Source: Berkiella sp963803015 (lineage in GTDB: Bacteria > Pseudomonadota > Gammaproteobacteria > Berkiellales > Berkiellaceae). From it: a stretch of 64,000 bases of DNA. Location: the NCBI GenBank assembly GCA_963803015.1, contig CAWDKV010000011.1:496001-560000 (forward strand), given 5' to 3'. The translations under genes were made by a program, and so were the position numbers. Within the stretch, counting starts at the first letter, position 1; each line of letters starts with the position of its first letter. Shown here in pieces: positions 1-8,840 of the stretch. The notes under the pieces are model-generated. The model worked only from the letters and a program-made list of their open reading frames with translations. It was not told where the DNA came from and made no database searches.

Positions 1-1
1 A

Positions 2-1078
2 GAAGAGTCCTATTACGAGTTACCAACCATTGGAAATGAGGTGATTAACCTGTATCAACATGCGGTACGAGCTATTAACAATGGCTTAAAGTATGGTGTA
101 CATGGTTTACCCCTCATGGGCTCTGGTGACTGGAATGATGGCATGAACATGGTAGGCAAAGAAGGTAAAGGCGAAAGCGTTTGGCTGGCATTTTTCTTGT
201 ATAAGGTACTCAAACAGTTTTCTTCCTTAGCCACACGTCGTGGGGATAATGCTTTCGCGACCTTCTGCGATGCTGAAAGCAAAAAATTACAACAACAGAT
301 AGAGGCCAATGGTTGGGATGGAGAATGGTACCGTCGGGCTTACTTTGATGATGGCACACCTTTGGGCTCTGCTAGTAATAGTGAATGTCAAATTGATTCT
401 ATAGCACAAAGTTGGTCAGTATTATCAGGCGCTGCTGATCCTACGCGTGCTAAACAAGCTATGGATGCGCTTAACCATCATTTGGTGAATGCAGAAGACG
501 GCATAATCAAACTACTCACGCCACCATTTGATAAATCAATACCCAATCCTGGTTATATTCAGGGATATGTGCCTGGGATCCGTGAAAATGGGGGTCAATA
601 TACACATGCTGCGGTTTGGGCCGCGATGGCCTTTGCTGAATTAGGCGACACTCAAACTGCTTGGGATCTTTTTCAGCTGCTCAATCCAATTAACCACGGT
701 CGTACTCTGACTGAAATTCAGCGCTATAAAATTGAGCCCTATGTTCTAGCCGGCGATGTATATAGCGTGCCCCCTCATGTTGGTCGAGGCGGCTGGAGTT
801 GGTATACGGGATCTGCCGGTTGGTTATATAGGCTTATTATTGAAAGTTTACTTGGGATCCAGCTGAAAGAAGGTAAACAATTACATATGATCCCTATTTT
901 ACCTGACAATTGGGACGGATTTAAGTTGGATTATAAGTATGGTAATACAGTATATAAAATAACCATTAGCCGTGCTTCAGGTAAAACAGGGATCACCCTA
1001 GACCAAAGGCCATTAACTGAAAATTTTATTACATTACAGGATGATGGACAGGAACATATTGTGACATTAAGCATTTAA
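2..1078 (+). CDS. GH94 glycoside phosphorylase / cyclic beta-glucan synthase, C-terminal part (5' partial)
   Basis: The frame is open from base 2, so the start lies outside the window; 358 residues of the C-terminal part are visible. The segment GSGDWNDGMN carries the general-acid Asp of GH94 phosphorylases. ENGGQYTHAAVW and GGWSWYTGSAGW are further GH94 active-site blocks of the (alpha/alpha)6 barrel, followed by the small C-terminal beta domain. GH94 enzymes phosphorolyse beta-glucosides; in NdvB-type proteins the same domain trims cyclic beta-1,2-glucan. The upstream part that would separate a stand-alone phosphorylase from an NdvB-type synthase is not visible. The gene converges on the minus-strand sugar-phosphate operon. 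Its product, glucose-1-phosphate, would be the substrate of Pgm encoded there (inference). Confidence 0.9.
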   Translation, partial: EESYYELPTIGNEVINLYQHAVRAINNGLKYGVHGLPLMGSGDWNDGMNMVGKEGKGESVWLAFFLYKVLKQFSSLATRRGDNAFATFCDAESKKLQQQIEANGWDGEWYRRAYFDDGTPLGSASNSECQIDSIAQSWSVLSGAADPTRAKQAMDALNHHLVNAEDGIIKLLTPPFDKSIPNPGYIQGYVPGIRENGGQYTHAAVWAAMAFAELGDTQTAWDLFQLLNPINHGRTLTEIQRYKIEPYVLAGDVYSVPPHVGRGGWSWYTGSAGWLYRLIIESLLGIQLKEGKQLHMIPILPDNWDGFKLDYKYGNTVYKITISRASGKTGITLDQRPLTENFITLQDDGQEHIVTLSI

Positions 1079-1102
1079 GATTAATAAAAAGAGACAAATA
1101 CT

Positions 1103-1624
1103 TTAATTCTTAAGAATCCATTCCACAGCTTCGGCTAAAGAATGGACAGTATAATCTGCAGGCGGATTTGGTTTTTGCTCTAAGTAGCCTCTATCAATCC
1201 AGATTGTGCGGCATGGTGCATTTTGCCCTGCTCCCACATCACGCCACCTGTCACCAATCATAAAACTCAAGGTTAAATCAATATTATATTTTTGAGTTGC
1301 TTCTAATAAAAGCCCTGGCTTGGGTTTGTAGCAATCACTGTTTTCTGAATAACAAATAAAAACATCATCCAAGGGTAAATCGTGACGAATTTTATTATAA
1401 ATTGCATCAACATCAGCTTGGGTCATCAAACCTCGTTCAATATCTGGTTTATTGGTCACACAAATCAGCAAATACCCCGCTGATTTTAATTTATCGAGTG
1501 CAGGCTTAACCTCATTAGGAATTTCTAATTCGCTGAGTGTTGTCGGCGCGACAGGATTGCCGTTCTTAATAATCGCTGTATTTAAAACACCATCCGAATC
1601 AAGAAAAATAGCTTTTGTTGTCAT
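1103..1624 (-). CDS. HAD-IIIA family hydrolase, GmhB/histidinol-phosphatase-like
   Basis: The 173-residue protein has the HAD motif I FLDSDGVLN (nucleophile D9, acid/base D11), motif II VTNKP, and motif III/IV KPKPGLL with IGDRWRDVGAG. This order and length match the GmhB (D,D-heptose 1,7-bisphosphate phosphatase) and HisB-N group. The usual Zn-binding Cys/His cluster is only partly present (CYSENSDC), so the heptose assignment is uncertain. It is the last gene of the pgm-gnd-tkt-tal-pgi-zwf-pgl operon; its start overlaps the pgl stop by 4 bases (ATGA). The setting suggests a sugar-phosphate substrate, possibly sedoheptulose- or heptose-derived. Confidence 0.85.
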   Translation of the reverse strand: MTTKAIFLDSDGVLNTAIIKNGNPVAPTTLSELEIPNEVKPALDKLKSAGYLLICVTNKPDIERGLMTQADVDAIYNKIRHDLPLDDVFICYSENSDCYKPKPGLLLEATQKYNIDLTLSFMIGDRWRDVGAGQNAPCRTIWIDRGYLEQKPNPPADYTVHSLAEAVEWILKN

Positions 1625-2400
1625 GGGTATTTCGACCTACTTAATTGGCTCGCTGCCGCTTCATCAAGATACCAGAGCGTTTTATGGTGCCCACCATGAA
1701 TAAGTTGTGCCGGATATTGTTCAGGATCGGGTGGCCCTTCTAATACTTTATTCACAGCCGTTGCTTTATTGGCGCCGGTCACTAAAAAAATAATTTTTTC
1801 CGCATGATTGATAGCCGGAGGGGTAAAAGTAATTCTATACATTTTTTGTTGTGCTACCCATAAAGAAGTAACTAACTGAAAATTGGTGTTATCAGATATT
1901 TTACAATACTGCTTTACCACATCACTCAAAGGCATCAAAGAAGCCGTGTGCGCATCATCACCCAAACCAAGATATAACAGATCAAAGTTAGGAAACGCAT
2001 CTTCTTTAAGTTTAAAAGCATTCCGAAGTGTACGCTCATAATCCTTTGCAGCCTCTAAGGGATCTTTAAAGTGCGTTGGGATAGGATAAATATTTTTTTT
2101 TAAGACTGGCACTTTTGAAAACAAATGCTCAAATGCCATATGATAATTACTTTTTGAATCATTAAGTGGCACATATCGTTCATCACTAAAAAAAAATTTT
2201 ATCTTATTCCAAGGCGTTTTTTCTTGATAGGCTTTAGTTCCCACTAAAGTATCAAAAAGGGATTGTGGCGTATTGCCACCTGAAAGTGCCACTGTAAATA
2301 CACCCTTGGCTAATACTGCAGCTTGAGCGCGACGACTAAAATCTTCTGCCGCTGACAAAAATAAATCTTGCGGGTTAGAAAATATATTTGCTTCAATCAT
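1621..2400 (-). CDS. pgl: 6-phosphogluconolactonase
   Basis: DevB/SOL-type lactonase that hydrolyses 6-phosphogluconolactone in the oxidative pentose phosphate pathway. Family blocks seen: ALSGGNTPQSLF (phosphate-binding loop), FFFSDERYVP, SNYHMAFEHLF and LLYLGLGDDAHTASLMP. An ATG at 2418 would add six residues, but the ATG at 2400 is preferred: it starts where family members start, has a GAGAATGG-like ribosome site, and overlaps the zwf stop by 8 bases, as expected for coupled translation. The product is then 259 residues. It sits between zwf and the HAD gene, so steps 1 to 3 of the oxidative branch (zwf, pgl, gnd) are all in this operon. Confidence 0.93.
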   Translation of the reverse strand: MIEANIFSNPQDLFLSAAEDFSRRAQAAVLAKGVFTVALSGGNTPQSLFDTLVGTKAYQEKTPWNKIKFFFSDERYVPLNDSKSNYHMAFEHLFSKVPVLKKNIYPIPTHFKDPLEAAKDYERTLRNAFKLKEDAFPNFDLLYLGLGDDAHTASLMPLSDVVKQYCKISDNTNFQLVTSLWVAQQKMYRITFTPPAINHAEKIIFLVTGANKATAVNKVLEGPPDPEQYPAQLIHGGHHKTLWYLDEAAASQLSRSKYP

Positions 2401-3901
2401 TAAACCATTCTCTACCATCTTTTTTTAGCAATAAATCTGCCTCTTGGGGACCCCATGTGCCTGCTGCATAATTAGGAAATTCATGCGGCTTTATCGTGCC
2501 CCAAACATCTAAGATTGACTGCACAATAGTCCATGACACTTCTTCCATCTCTGCGCTTTTAAATAGAGTATGATCGCCATTCATACATTCATATAAAATG
2601 GTTTCATAACCCGTTTGGGGCTCAATGCCAAAATAATCACTATATTGAAATTTCATATTCACCTGCCCTAACCTTACCGAGGGCCCAGGTATTTTTGCAT
2701 TAAAACGCAAAGAAATGCCTTCATTCGGTTGAATATTAATATGCAACAAATTGGGCAAAACTTTTTTACTCCCTCCACCAAACAATGTCGATGGGCCCGA
2801 CTTAAATTGAATGATAATTTCTGAAGTATGTTCTTTGAGACGTTTGCCTGTTCTCAAATAAAAAGGAACATGCAACCATCTCCAATTATCTAAAAATAAT
2901 TTTAAGGCAACATAAGTTTCTACAGGGGATTGTGGGTTTACTTTTTTCTCAGAGGTATAACCCAACATCTCAACACTATTGATTTTGCCCGGTCCATATT
3001 GACCCCGCACAACCTGAGAAAATACTTGCTCTGGTGTTAAAACTTGAACGGCACGCAACGCTTTTAATTTTTCAGCACGAATAAAATCTGCAGAAAAAGA
3101 AGAGGGCGGCTCCATCGTAATCAAACTGAGTACCTGAAAAAGATGATTAGGTACCATATCACGTAAGGCGCCAGCCTGTTCGTAATAATTACCTCTTAAT
3201 TCAACCCCCAAAGTTTCAGCAACTGTGATCTGAACATGATCGATATAACGTCGATTCCAAATCGGTTCGAAAATACCATTTGAAAAGCGAAAAGCAAGTA
3301 AATTCTGAACCGTTTCTTTACCAAGAAAATGATCTATACGAAATATTTGCAAATCGTTCACAAATGAAAGTAGCTTTTGATTCAATTTTTTAGCAGAGTC
3401 TAGATCATGACCATATGGTTTTTCAACAACAATTCTTCGAAAATAGCTGCCCTTTTCTTCAACAAGTAATTGTGCTTGACTCAGGCCTTCGGCAACAATT
3501 GAAAAAAGATCTGGTGGAACTGCAAAATAAAACAAGACATTTTTGTTGCCAACTGTTTTTTCAAGTTCCAACAAAGTCTCTTTTAATTTCGTATAAACAT
3601 TCGGACCGATAAATTCCCCTTGACAATAATAAACGCGCTCCGCTAGAGTTAGCCCATATTTTTTAGATGCGGGATCAATAACAAATTCATCAATGTTTTT
3701 CTTCAGTCGCTCTCTAAAAGTTTCACTCGTAAGATTTTCTTTAGAAACGCCGACTATAGAAAATTTTTCATCTAGTAATCCTTTACTTCCCAAATTGCAA
3801 ATGGCAGGATAAAGTAGCCGTTTGGTCAAATCCCCTGTGACACCAAAGATCACTAAAGTACATAATTTAGCAGGAGGCTGCTTTTGCTCTTCTAAAATCA
3901 T
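2393..3901 (-). CDS. zwf: glucose-6-phosphate 1-dehydrogenase
   Basis: Oxidises glucose-6-phosphate to the lactone, yielding NADPH. The 502 residues fit the family. The N-terminal Rossmann motif is GVTGDLTKRLLYPA, the substrate-binding and catalytic segment is RIDHFLGKETVQN near residue 190, and EKPYGHD is also present. The ATG at 3901 overlaps the stop of pgi by 4 bases, and the zwf stop overlaps pgl. The protein is complete with no sign of damage. Confidence 0.96.
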   Translation of the reverse strand: MILEEQKQPPAKLCTLVIFGVTGDLTKRLLYPAICNLGSKGLLDEKFSIVGVSKENLTSETFRERLKKNIDEFVIDPASKKYGLTLAERVYYCQGEFIGPNVYTKLKETLLELEKTVGNKNVLFYFAVPPDLFSIVAEGLSQAQLLVEEKGSYFRRIVVEKPYGHDLDSAKKLNQKLLSFVNDLQIFRIDHFLGKETVQNLLAFRFSNGIFEPIWNRRYIDHVQITVAETLGVELRGNYYEQAGALRDMVPNHLFQVLSLITMEPPSSFSADFIRAEKLKALRAVQVLTPEQVFSQVVRGQYGPGKINSVEMLGYTSEKKVNPQSPVETYVALKLFLDNWRWLHVPFYLRTGKRLKEHTSEIIIQFKSGPSTLFGGGSKKVLPNLLHINIQPNEGISLRFNAKIPGPSVRLGQVNMKFQYSDYFGIEPQTGYETILYECMNGDHTLFKSAEMEEVSWTIVQSILDVWGTIKPHEFPNYAAGTWGPQEADLLLKKDGREWFND

Positions 3902-5637
3902 GATTCATCCTGTTTTTTTCTGAGAGCAATGTCCAAATATGCATGTAATTGCTGCAAACCCGCTGCCACATTATAACCTAGATGAACTCGCAAAACTCTC
4001 CGCGAGCGTTCAGCAAGAACTTCAAAATCCCCTTCTGCTTGTGCATCTATCACTAGGCCAAATGTATAGTTTGCGCCGGGAATGGCAATATCATCTGCGT
4101 GATCAGCCGTAATTTGCAAAAAAACGCCCGTATTGGGTCCCCCTTTGTAATCTTGACCTGTTGAATGTAAAAACCTGGGACCAAATCCTAGACAAGTCGC
4201 TACCTTTTTCTCCTCGCGGATCAATGATCGACAGCGTTGCAGCAATGCCGTGTGTTTATCCGACATTTCTATAAATGCAGATATATTGACATAGTCTCCT
4301 TGCTTTATTCGATTTAAATGTGCTTTCAAATACATTTCTATGCTAGGCGACCCTTTCATGTTTTCTGTAATCTCTTGCGCATTTTTTTCATCTGTAAAAA
4401 GTTGTAACTCTCCCTTAGAAAACAGGAGATTAGGCTTTGCAATTTTATGCGTCTTTTCATATTCCGTGACGATTTTGTAAGCGAGTTTTTTACTGCCTTC
4501 CACATCCGGTTGATTAAAGGGATTAATGCCAATAATGCTTCCTGCTACTGCTGTTGCCATTTCCCAGCGGAACAATTCACCAGCCAATTGTGTTTTATTC
4601 GGTAAATTCAAGCGGATCACCACCTCGCCCGCTTGTTCAAGAACTTGCACTTCCTTATCTTGTGCTTGATCGGGAAAATCATCTAAGCGTATATAGACAA
4701 AAACCCTGTCTTTACCATAACTCGCAGGATCCCCTACTGGTTCTTGATCAATAGGGATGAGGCCTTTTCCAAGTTTACCCGTAGATTCAGCTAGTAATTG
4801 CTCAAGCCATGCCCCCAAGGCTTGAATATCTGGAGAAGCGATAAGGGTTACTTTGTCTTTACCTCTTTTAGCACAAATGCCCAAAATAATGCCCAATAAA
4901 AGGCCTGGGTTATCATTTGGCGCAACAGTAGGAGAACAAGCTTCAGCCATTTTATCAGCATAAGACAAAAATTCTTTTACATTAATGCCCATTAATCCTG
5001 AGGGTACCATGCCAAAATTAGAGAGAGCCGAATAACGACCACCAATGGAGGGAACGCCATAAAATATTTCTCTGAATTTGTCCTCTTTCGCGATTGCCTC
5101 GAGTTTAGTACCAGGATCGGTAATGGCAAGAAAATTATCCCCTACGTCTGACTTTCCTAATACAGTTTGTAATCTGGTATAAAAATATTCTTTAAAAATG
5201 TTTGGCTCTAAGGTCGTTCCTGATTTGCTTGAAACGATAAAAAAAGTTTTTTTCAAATCTATGCTGTCTTCAAGATGCCGGATCTGCATAGGATCAGTTG
5301 AATCTAATACGTGCAAACGTGGGTAGTTTCCTATTTCTCCAAATGTTTTGGCCATCATATCAGGACAAAGGCTAGAGCCCCCCATTCCCAACACGACAAT
5401 ATGCGCATAACCCTTTGTATTAATTTCAGCTGATAAGGCTTCAATACGCGAAACATCTGTGAGTTCCATCGTCGAGACATTTAACCATCCTAACCATTGG
5501 GCTTCATCTGCATTTGTCCACAAAGAAGCATCCCCTGCCCATAATTTTTCTAGTCTTTTCTCTTTTTCCCAAAGACGACATTCTTCATTAATCTGCTCAA
5601 GTGCAGCCCCTACAGAGAATTGAAAAACAGTATTCAT
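3898..5637 (-). CDS. pgi: glucose-6-phosphate isomerase of the Tal-Pgi fusion type
   Basis: Interconverts glucose-6-phosphate and fructose-6-phosphate. The SIS fold is visible: VLGMGGSSLCPDMM, SSKSGTTLEPN (sugar-phosphate loop) and GGRYSALSNFG. At 579 residues, and with ends that do not resemble the classical E. coli-type Pgi, it looks most like the C-terminal half of bifunctional transaldolase/glucose-6-phosphate isomerases. Here the two halves are separate genes: tal lies just upstream and its stop overlaps the pgi start by 4 bases. I read this as a split (or never fused) Tal-Pgi pair; the fusion comparison is from family knowledge. Confidence 0.92.
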   Translation of the reverse strand: MNTVFQFSVGAALEQINEECRLWEKEKRLEKLWAGDASLWTNADEAQWLGWLNVSTMELTDVSRIEALSAEINTKGYAHIVVLGMGGSSLCPDMMAKTFGEIGNYPRLHVLDSTDPMQIRHLEDSIDLKKTFFIVSSKSGTTLEPNIFKEYFYTRLQTVLGKSDVGDNFLAITDPGTKLEAIAKEDKFREIFYGVPSIGGRYSALSNFGMVPSGLMGINVKEFLSYADKMAEACSPTVAPNDNPGLLLGIILGICAKRGKDKVTLIASPDIQALGAWLEQLLAESTGKLGKGLIPIDQEPVGDPASYGKDRVFVYIRLDDFPDQAQDKEVQVLEQAGEVVIRLNLPNKTQLAGELFRWEMATAVAGSIIGINPFNQPDVEGSKKLAYKIVTEYEKTHKIAKPNLLFSKGELQLFTDEKNAQEITENMKGSPSIEMYLKAHLNRIKQGDYVNISAFIEMSDKHTALLQRCRSLIREEKKVATCLGFGPRFLHSTGQDYKGGPNTGVFLQITADHADDIAIPGANYTFGLVIDAQAEGDFEVLAERSRRVLRVHLGYNVAAGLQQLHAYLDIALRKKQDES

Positions 5638-6749
5638 GACATTTTTCCTTTCAAAGCTGTCAGCAATTGATCAAAAGAAGTGTTAAATTTTTCAACGCCT
5701 TCCATTTCAAGTTGTTTTGTGACTTGTTCAATATCTATATTTAGTTGCGGCAACTGTTGAAAGACTTCTTTTGCTAATGCCACATCCGTCTCTAAAAGAA
5801 GTTTAGGGCTTCCTTGCTCTCGATACGCATTTAAAGTTTCCATGGGTACAGTATTCACTGTCTGGGGTCCAATAAGCGCTTCTACGTATTTAACAGCGCT
5901 GTAATTAGGATTTTTGGTGCTTGTACTTGCCCAAAGCAAACGTTGCGCTTGTGCGCCTTTTTTCTCTAATGCTTTAAATCTATCGCTTTTAATTATCGTC
6001 TGGTAAATTTGATAAGCCATTTTGGCTGAGGCGATAGCGACTTGGCCATGCATTTTCTTTGCTAGAATGGTCTTATCATTATTTTGCGCCATCATTTTTT
6101 CAAACTGTGGGTCCAGTAATACATCAATACGGCTCAAGAAAAAACTTGCCACTGAAGCTATCTTTTCTAATGATTGACCACTTGCAGCGCGCGCTTCTAG
6201 TCCTGCAAGATACGCCTCGGCAACTGCTTGATAACGCGGTACACCAAACAGCAGGGTGACATTCACATTTATGCCTTCACTAATCAGTTGTTGAATAGCA
6301 GGAAGTCCTTCAAGCGTGGCTGGCACTTTGATAAAAACATTTGGACGATTTAACGCTTTCCATAATCGGCGTGCTTCATTTATCGTTCCTTTTGTATCAT
6401 GCGCCAGATGCGGATTCACTTCTAAGCTAACATAGCCATCTTGCCCGTTAGTGCTGTTATAAAGCGGCCGAAACACATCCGCAGCGTCGCCCACATCTTG
6501 TTGGGTAAGCGCTTCATACACAAAATTAAGATCTTTACCCGCCTTTTTCATTTTTTGGATATCTTGATCATAATCATTGCTTTGAGCAATCGCTTTTTCA
6601 AAAATGGAGGGGTTAGAAGTTATTCCTCTCAAACCATCCTTATCAATTAAGCCTTTCAGTTCGCCACTTGCAATTAGATCACGTTTAATATAATCAAGCC
6701 AAATCGATTGGCCCAGAGCTTCCAATTTTTTTAAAGGATTTGATTGCAT
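5634..6749 (-). CDS. tal: transaldolase
   Basis: The 371 residues match the long transaldolase form found in Tal-Pgi fusions and actinobacteria. GITSNPSIFEKAIA is the N-terminal signature, and NVFIKVPATLEGLPAI contains the Schiff-base lysine. It transfers a dihydroxyacetone unit between sedoheptulose-7-phosphate and glyceraldehyde-3-phosphate. The ATG at 6749 has a strong ribosome site (GGGAGAG, 7-8 bases upstream). The gene follows tkt after 20 bases and overlaps pgi by 4, so it is inside one transcription unit. Confidence 0.94.
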   Translation of the reverse strand: MQSNPLKKLEALGQSIWLDYIKRDLIASGELKGLIDKDGLRGITSNPSIFEKAIAQSNDYDQDIQKMKKAGKDLNFVYEALTQQDVGDAADVFRPLYNSTNGQDGYVSLEVNPHLAHDTKGTINEARRLWKALNRPNVFIKVPATLEGLPAIQQLISEGINVNVTLLFGVPRYQAVAEAYLAGLEARAASGQSLEKIASVASFFLSRIDVLLDPQFEKMMAQNNDKTILAKKMHGQVAIASAKMAYQIYQTIIKSDRFKALEKKGAQAQRLLWASTSTKNPNYSAVKYVEALIGPQTVNTVPMETLNAYREQGSPKLLLETDVALAKEVFQQLPQLNIDIEQVTKQLEMEGVEKFNTSFDQLLTALKGKMS

Positions 6750-6770
6750 TTATTTCTCTCCCAATTCTTT

Positions 6771-8840
6771 TTATCTTTTTGATGCTTTTTTTAATAACGC
6801 TTTAGCGCGTTTACAAACATTTTCAACTGAAAATCCATATTCTCGCATCACGATATCCCCTGGTGCAGAAGCGCCATATTTTTCCACGCTTATCACTTCT
6901 CCTTTATCACCTACATAGCGCTCCCATCCTTGCGCGACACCCGTCTCAACTGCTAAACGCAAAGGAATAGTTGGAGGCAAGATTGCATCACGATATTTCT
7001 TGGGTTGGGCCTCAAACAATTCCCAGCTGGGCATGGAAACAATGCGCACGCGTATTTTGGCTTTTTGTAACTTTTGCTGGGCCGCGACGATTAATCCTAC
7101 TTCCGATCCCGTTGCAATTAAAATAATTTGCGGTTTTCCTTTAGGCGGATCGGCCAAAACATAAGCGCCTTGGGAAAGCCCTTTGGCGGGAGCATATATC
7201 TTCCTGTCGAGTGTGGGAACAGCTTGTCTTGTTAAAACAAGCGCTACTGGTCTATCTCGCGTTTCAATTGCTTGCCGCCATGCAACCGCTGTTTCATTTG
7301 CATCTCCTGGACGAATAACAATCAAACCAGGGATTGCTCGTAAACTTGCTAATTGTTCTACTGACTGATGAGTAGGACCATCTTCGCCTAATCCTATGCT
7401 GTCATGAGTGAACACATAAATAACTTGAATTTTCATTAAAGCTGCAAGGCGTATGGTTGGTCGCATATAATCAGAAAAAATGAGAAAAGTTGCAGTAAAA
7501 GGGATAATGCCATTAAAGGTAGCTAAACCATTTGAGATTGATCCCATCGCATGCTCTCGAACACCATAATAGATATTTCTGCCGGCATAGTTCCAACCGC
7601 CATCGACTGCCCCTTGCAAATCACCAACAGCCTTAGTTGGATTCTCAAAGTTACCAAAATTGATAAGCTCTGTCTTGGTAGAAGGATTTAAATCTGCCGA
7701 TCCCCCTATTAAACCAGGAAGAGTAGGACTGATGGCTTGCATCACTTTTTTAGAAGCATCCCGGGTTGCTATTCCTTTACTATCAGCAGAAAAAACAGGC
7801 ATATTTTCATGCCAGCCTTTTGGTAATTCATTTTTAAATAGCTGTCCTACTTCTTTTGCTAGCTTAGGATATTTTTTGGTATAAGCAGCAAATTGGGTAC
7901 GCCAGGCGGCTTCATATTTTTTACCATTCACTACGGCCTTTCTAAAGTGCGTCAACGCATTTTGAGGAATATAGAAGGCAGGCTCAACAGGCCATCCTAA
8001 ATTTTGCTTAGTTAATTTAACTTCATCTTTACCCAGAGGTGAGCCATGTGCTTCAAAGGTATCTTGTTTATGGGGAGAGCCATAACCAATATGGGTTTTG
8101 ACTAAGATCAAGGAAGGTTGTTCCGTTTGAGCCCGGGCTTTTTCGATAGCTTCTTTTATTGCTTCTAGATTATTGCCATCTTCAATAATCAAGGTGTGCC
8201 AACCATAAGCCTCAAAACGTTTAGCACAATCTTCTGTAAAAGTCAGTCTAGTAGAAGCAGAAAGCGTAATATGATTGTTATCATATAAATAGATGAGTTT
8301 ACCCAATTTTAAATGCCCAGCCAGCGAAGCAGCTTCAGAAGCCACACCTTCCATCAAGTCGCCATCACTGACGAGACCATAGGTAAAATGGTCGATAATT
8401 TTAAAATCTGGGCGATTATAACGCGCGGCTAAATGCGCTTCTGCAATCGCCATACCCACACCATTGGCGAAACCTTGCCCTAAAGGGCCAGTGGTCACTT
8501 CCACGCCTGGCGTTAATTCACGCTCAGGATGCCCAGGCGTAATACTATTCCACTGCCGAAATTGTTTAATTTGTTCCAGTGGAACATCATAACCTGTTAG
8601 ATGTAACAAACTATAAAGCAACATTGATCCATGTCCTGCTGAAAGAACAAAACGATCTCTATCACTCCATTCAGGATTAGAAGGATTATGTTTTAAAAAG
8701 TGTGTCCACAAAACATAGGCCATAGGTGCTGCCCCCAACGGCAAGCCAGGATGTCCACTATCGGCTTTTTGAATAGCATCGATTGAGAGCATACGAATAG
8801 TATTAATACTTAACTCATCTAAAGAATGTGGTGACTTCAT
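6771..8840 (-). CDS. tkt: transketolase
   Basis: Thiamine-diphosphate enzyme of the non-oxidative pentose phosphate pathway, 689 residues from the chosen start. Seen: the N-terminal block SGHPGLPLGAAPMAYVLW, the ThDP motif SDGDLMEG with DNNHITLS, the central pyrimidine domain with GVREHAMGSISNG, and THDSIGLGEDGPTHQ. The open frame continues to 8945, but the ATG at 8840 is the real start: a GGGAGGA ribosome site lies 5 bases upstream, the protein then begins with the conserved helix, and the start overlaps the gnd stop by 4 bases. Confidence 0.95.
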   Translation of the reverse strand: MKSPHSLDELSINTIRMLSIDAIQKADSGHPGLPLGAAPMAYVLWTHFLKHNPSNPEWSDRDRFVLSAGHGSMLLYSLLHLTGYDVPLEQIKQFRQWNSITPGHPERELTPGVEVTTGPLGQGFANGVGMAIAEAHLAARYNRPDFKIIDHFTYGLVSDGDLMEGVASEAASLAGHLKLGKLIYLYDNNHITLSASTRLTFTEDCAKRFEAYGWHTLIIEDGNNLEAIKEAIEKARAQTEQPSLILVKTHIGYGSPHKQDTFEAHGSPLGKDEVKLTKQNLGWPVEPAFYIPQNALTHFRKAVVNGKKYEAAWRTQFAAYTKKYPKLAKEVGQLFKNELPKGWHENMPVFSADSKGIATRDASKKVMQAISPTLPGLIGGSADLNPSTKTELINFGNFENPTKAVGDLQGAVDGGWNYAGRNIYYGVREHAMGSISNGLATFNGIIPFTATFLIFSDYMRPTIRLAALMKIQVIYVFTHDSIGLGEDGPTHQSVEQLASLRAIPGLIVIRPGDANETAVAWRQAIETRDRPVALVLTRQAVPTLDRKIYAPAKGLSQGAYVLADPPKGKPQIILIATGSEVGLIVAAQQKLQKAKIRVRIVSMPSWELFEAQPKKYRDAILPPTIPLRLAVETGVAQGWERYVGDKGEVISVEKYGASAPGDIVMREYGFSVENVCKRAKALLKKASKR

